From: Pinus tabuliformis
Taxonomy: Eukaryota; Streptophyta; Pinopsida; Pinales; Pinaceae
Direction of reading: 5' to 3'
Assembly (NCBI GenBank): GCA_031772625.1
Contig: CM062810.1
Span: 453,716,014 to 453,780,013, forward strand
Length of the DNA stretch: 64,000 nt
The position numbers and the translations under genes were made by a program. A model generated the notes under the pieces. It made no database searches, was not told where the DNA came from, and saw only the letters and a program-made list of their open reading frames with translations. Every line of letters begins with the position of its first letter. The first letter of the stretch is position 1. This document shows, piece by piece, positions 63,720 through 64,000 of the stretch.

Positions 63720-64000
63720 GTGCCAACCAAGCCAAGAAATCAATTAGTTCCAGTAAGAGGTTTGCTTTATTGTATTTAAGAGAAAATCAGTTTGTAGAAG
63801 AGTCAATAAGAGGCAAAGCGTCACTAAAGGGGTGTAGTAAGAAACAAAAACACTAATTGGAAGAGTGATACAAACATATAGGGAAGTGTTCTAGGAGCCT
63901 AAAGGGCTACCACCTAAGAGGGAAATGGATCTTGAGATCTAGCTATTGTAGGACTCCCCATTGCTAGTTATGGGGTTGTAAAGGAAATCTATTATAGAAG
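63720..64000. other. Unannotated right edge
   Basis: No feature seen; an intron of the preceding candidate gene if that call is right. Confidence 0.3.

Noticed and set aside
1-64000. CRISPR arrays, rRNA genes, intact tRNA genes and bacterial-type operons
   Set aside because: None seen; the content is plant nuclear repeats.

Overview
This is plant nuclear DNA from a large, repeat-rich genome. The evidence is the retrotransposon content: Tat-lineage Ty3/gypsy elements with a second RNase H and an antisense plant-mobile-domain gene, two Ty1/copia elements, plant L1 LINEs with DUF4283 and CCHC domains, long LTRs and AT-rich spacers. Many old copies are still readable, which fits a slowly turning-over genome such as a gymnosperm, but the species cannot be fixed from the sequence. 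No complete host gene is visible. The only host candidates are a possible first exon near 63.5 kb and an exon-like fragment near 59.3 kb.

Layout. From 1 to about 3,990 lies the 3' half of a very old Tat-type gypsy element, including an antisense plant-mobile-domain remnant and an LTR. From about 4,010 to 7,560 is an L1 LINE fragment split by a 2 kb solo LTR with a perfect 5 bp target duplication. From 8,196 to 11,106 a TA microsatellite is split by an ORF1-only L1-like LINE on the minus strand, flanked by 15 bp duplications; its ORF1 contains what looks like a ubiquitin-like domain ending in Leu-Arg-Leu-Gly-Gly.

From 11,242 to 54,651 is one nested stack. The outermost member is an old Athila/Tat-like gypsy element on the minus strand (here called C). 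Its 3' LTR received a copia element (Copia-1, 11,770-16,856). Its interior received a non-autonomous LTR element (X, 17,903-48,679) that carries a coiled coil, a G-patch and a CCHC knuckle. The 5' LTR of X then received two related Tat gypsy elements: A (18,175-33,283, autonomous type) and B (33,719-42,619, gag-protease only). LTR differences counted by eye rank the ages C and X (about 10%), Copia-1 (about 8-9%), A (about 2%), B (about 1%), which agrees with the nesting order.

From about 54,775 to 60,736 is a second minus-strand copia element with a short LTR and an unusually long leader. A decayed gypsy gag remnant lies at about 61,020-61,900, and the rest is AT-rich spacer up to the possible host exon at 63,504-63,715.

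The parts that invite most follow-up are the ubiquitin-like LINE ORF1, the G-patch element X, the antisense plant-mobile-domain gene of the Tat elements, and the hairpin arrays in the Tat non-coding regions. Boundaries supported by target duplications are exact; other ends are approximate. All alignments were made by eye.
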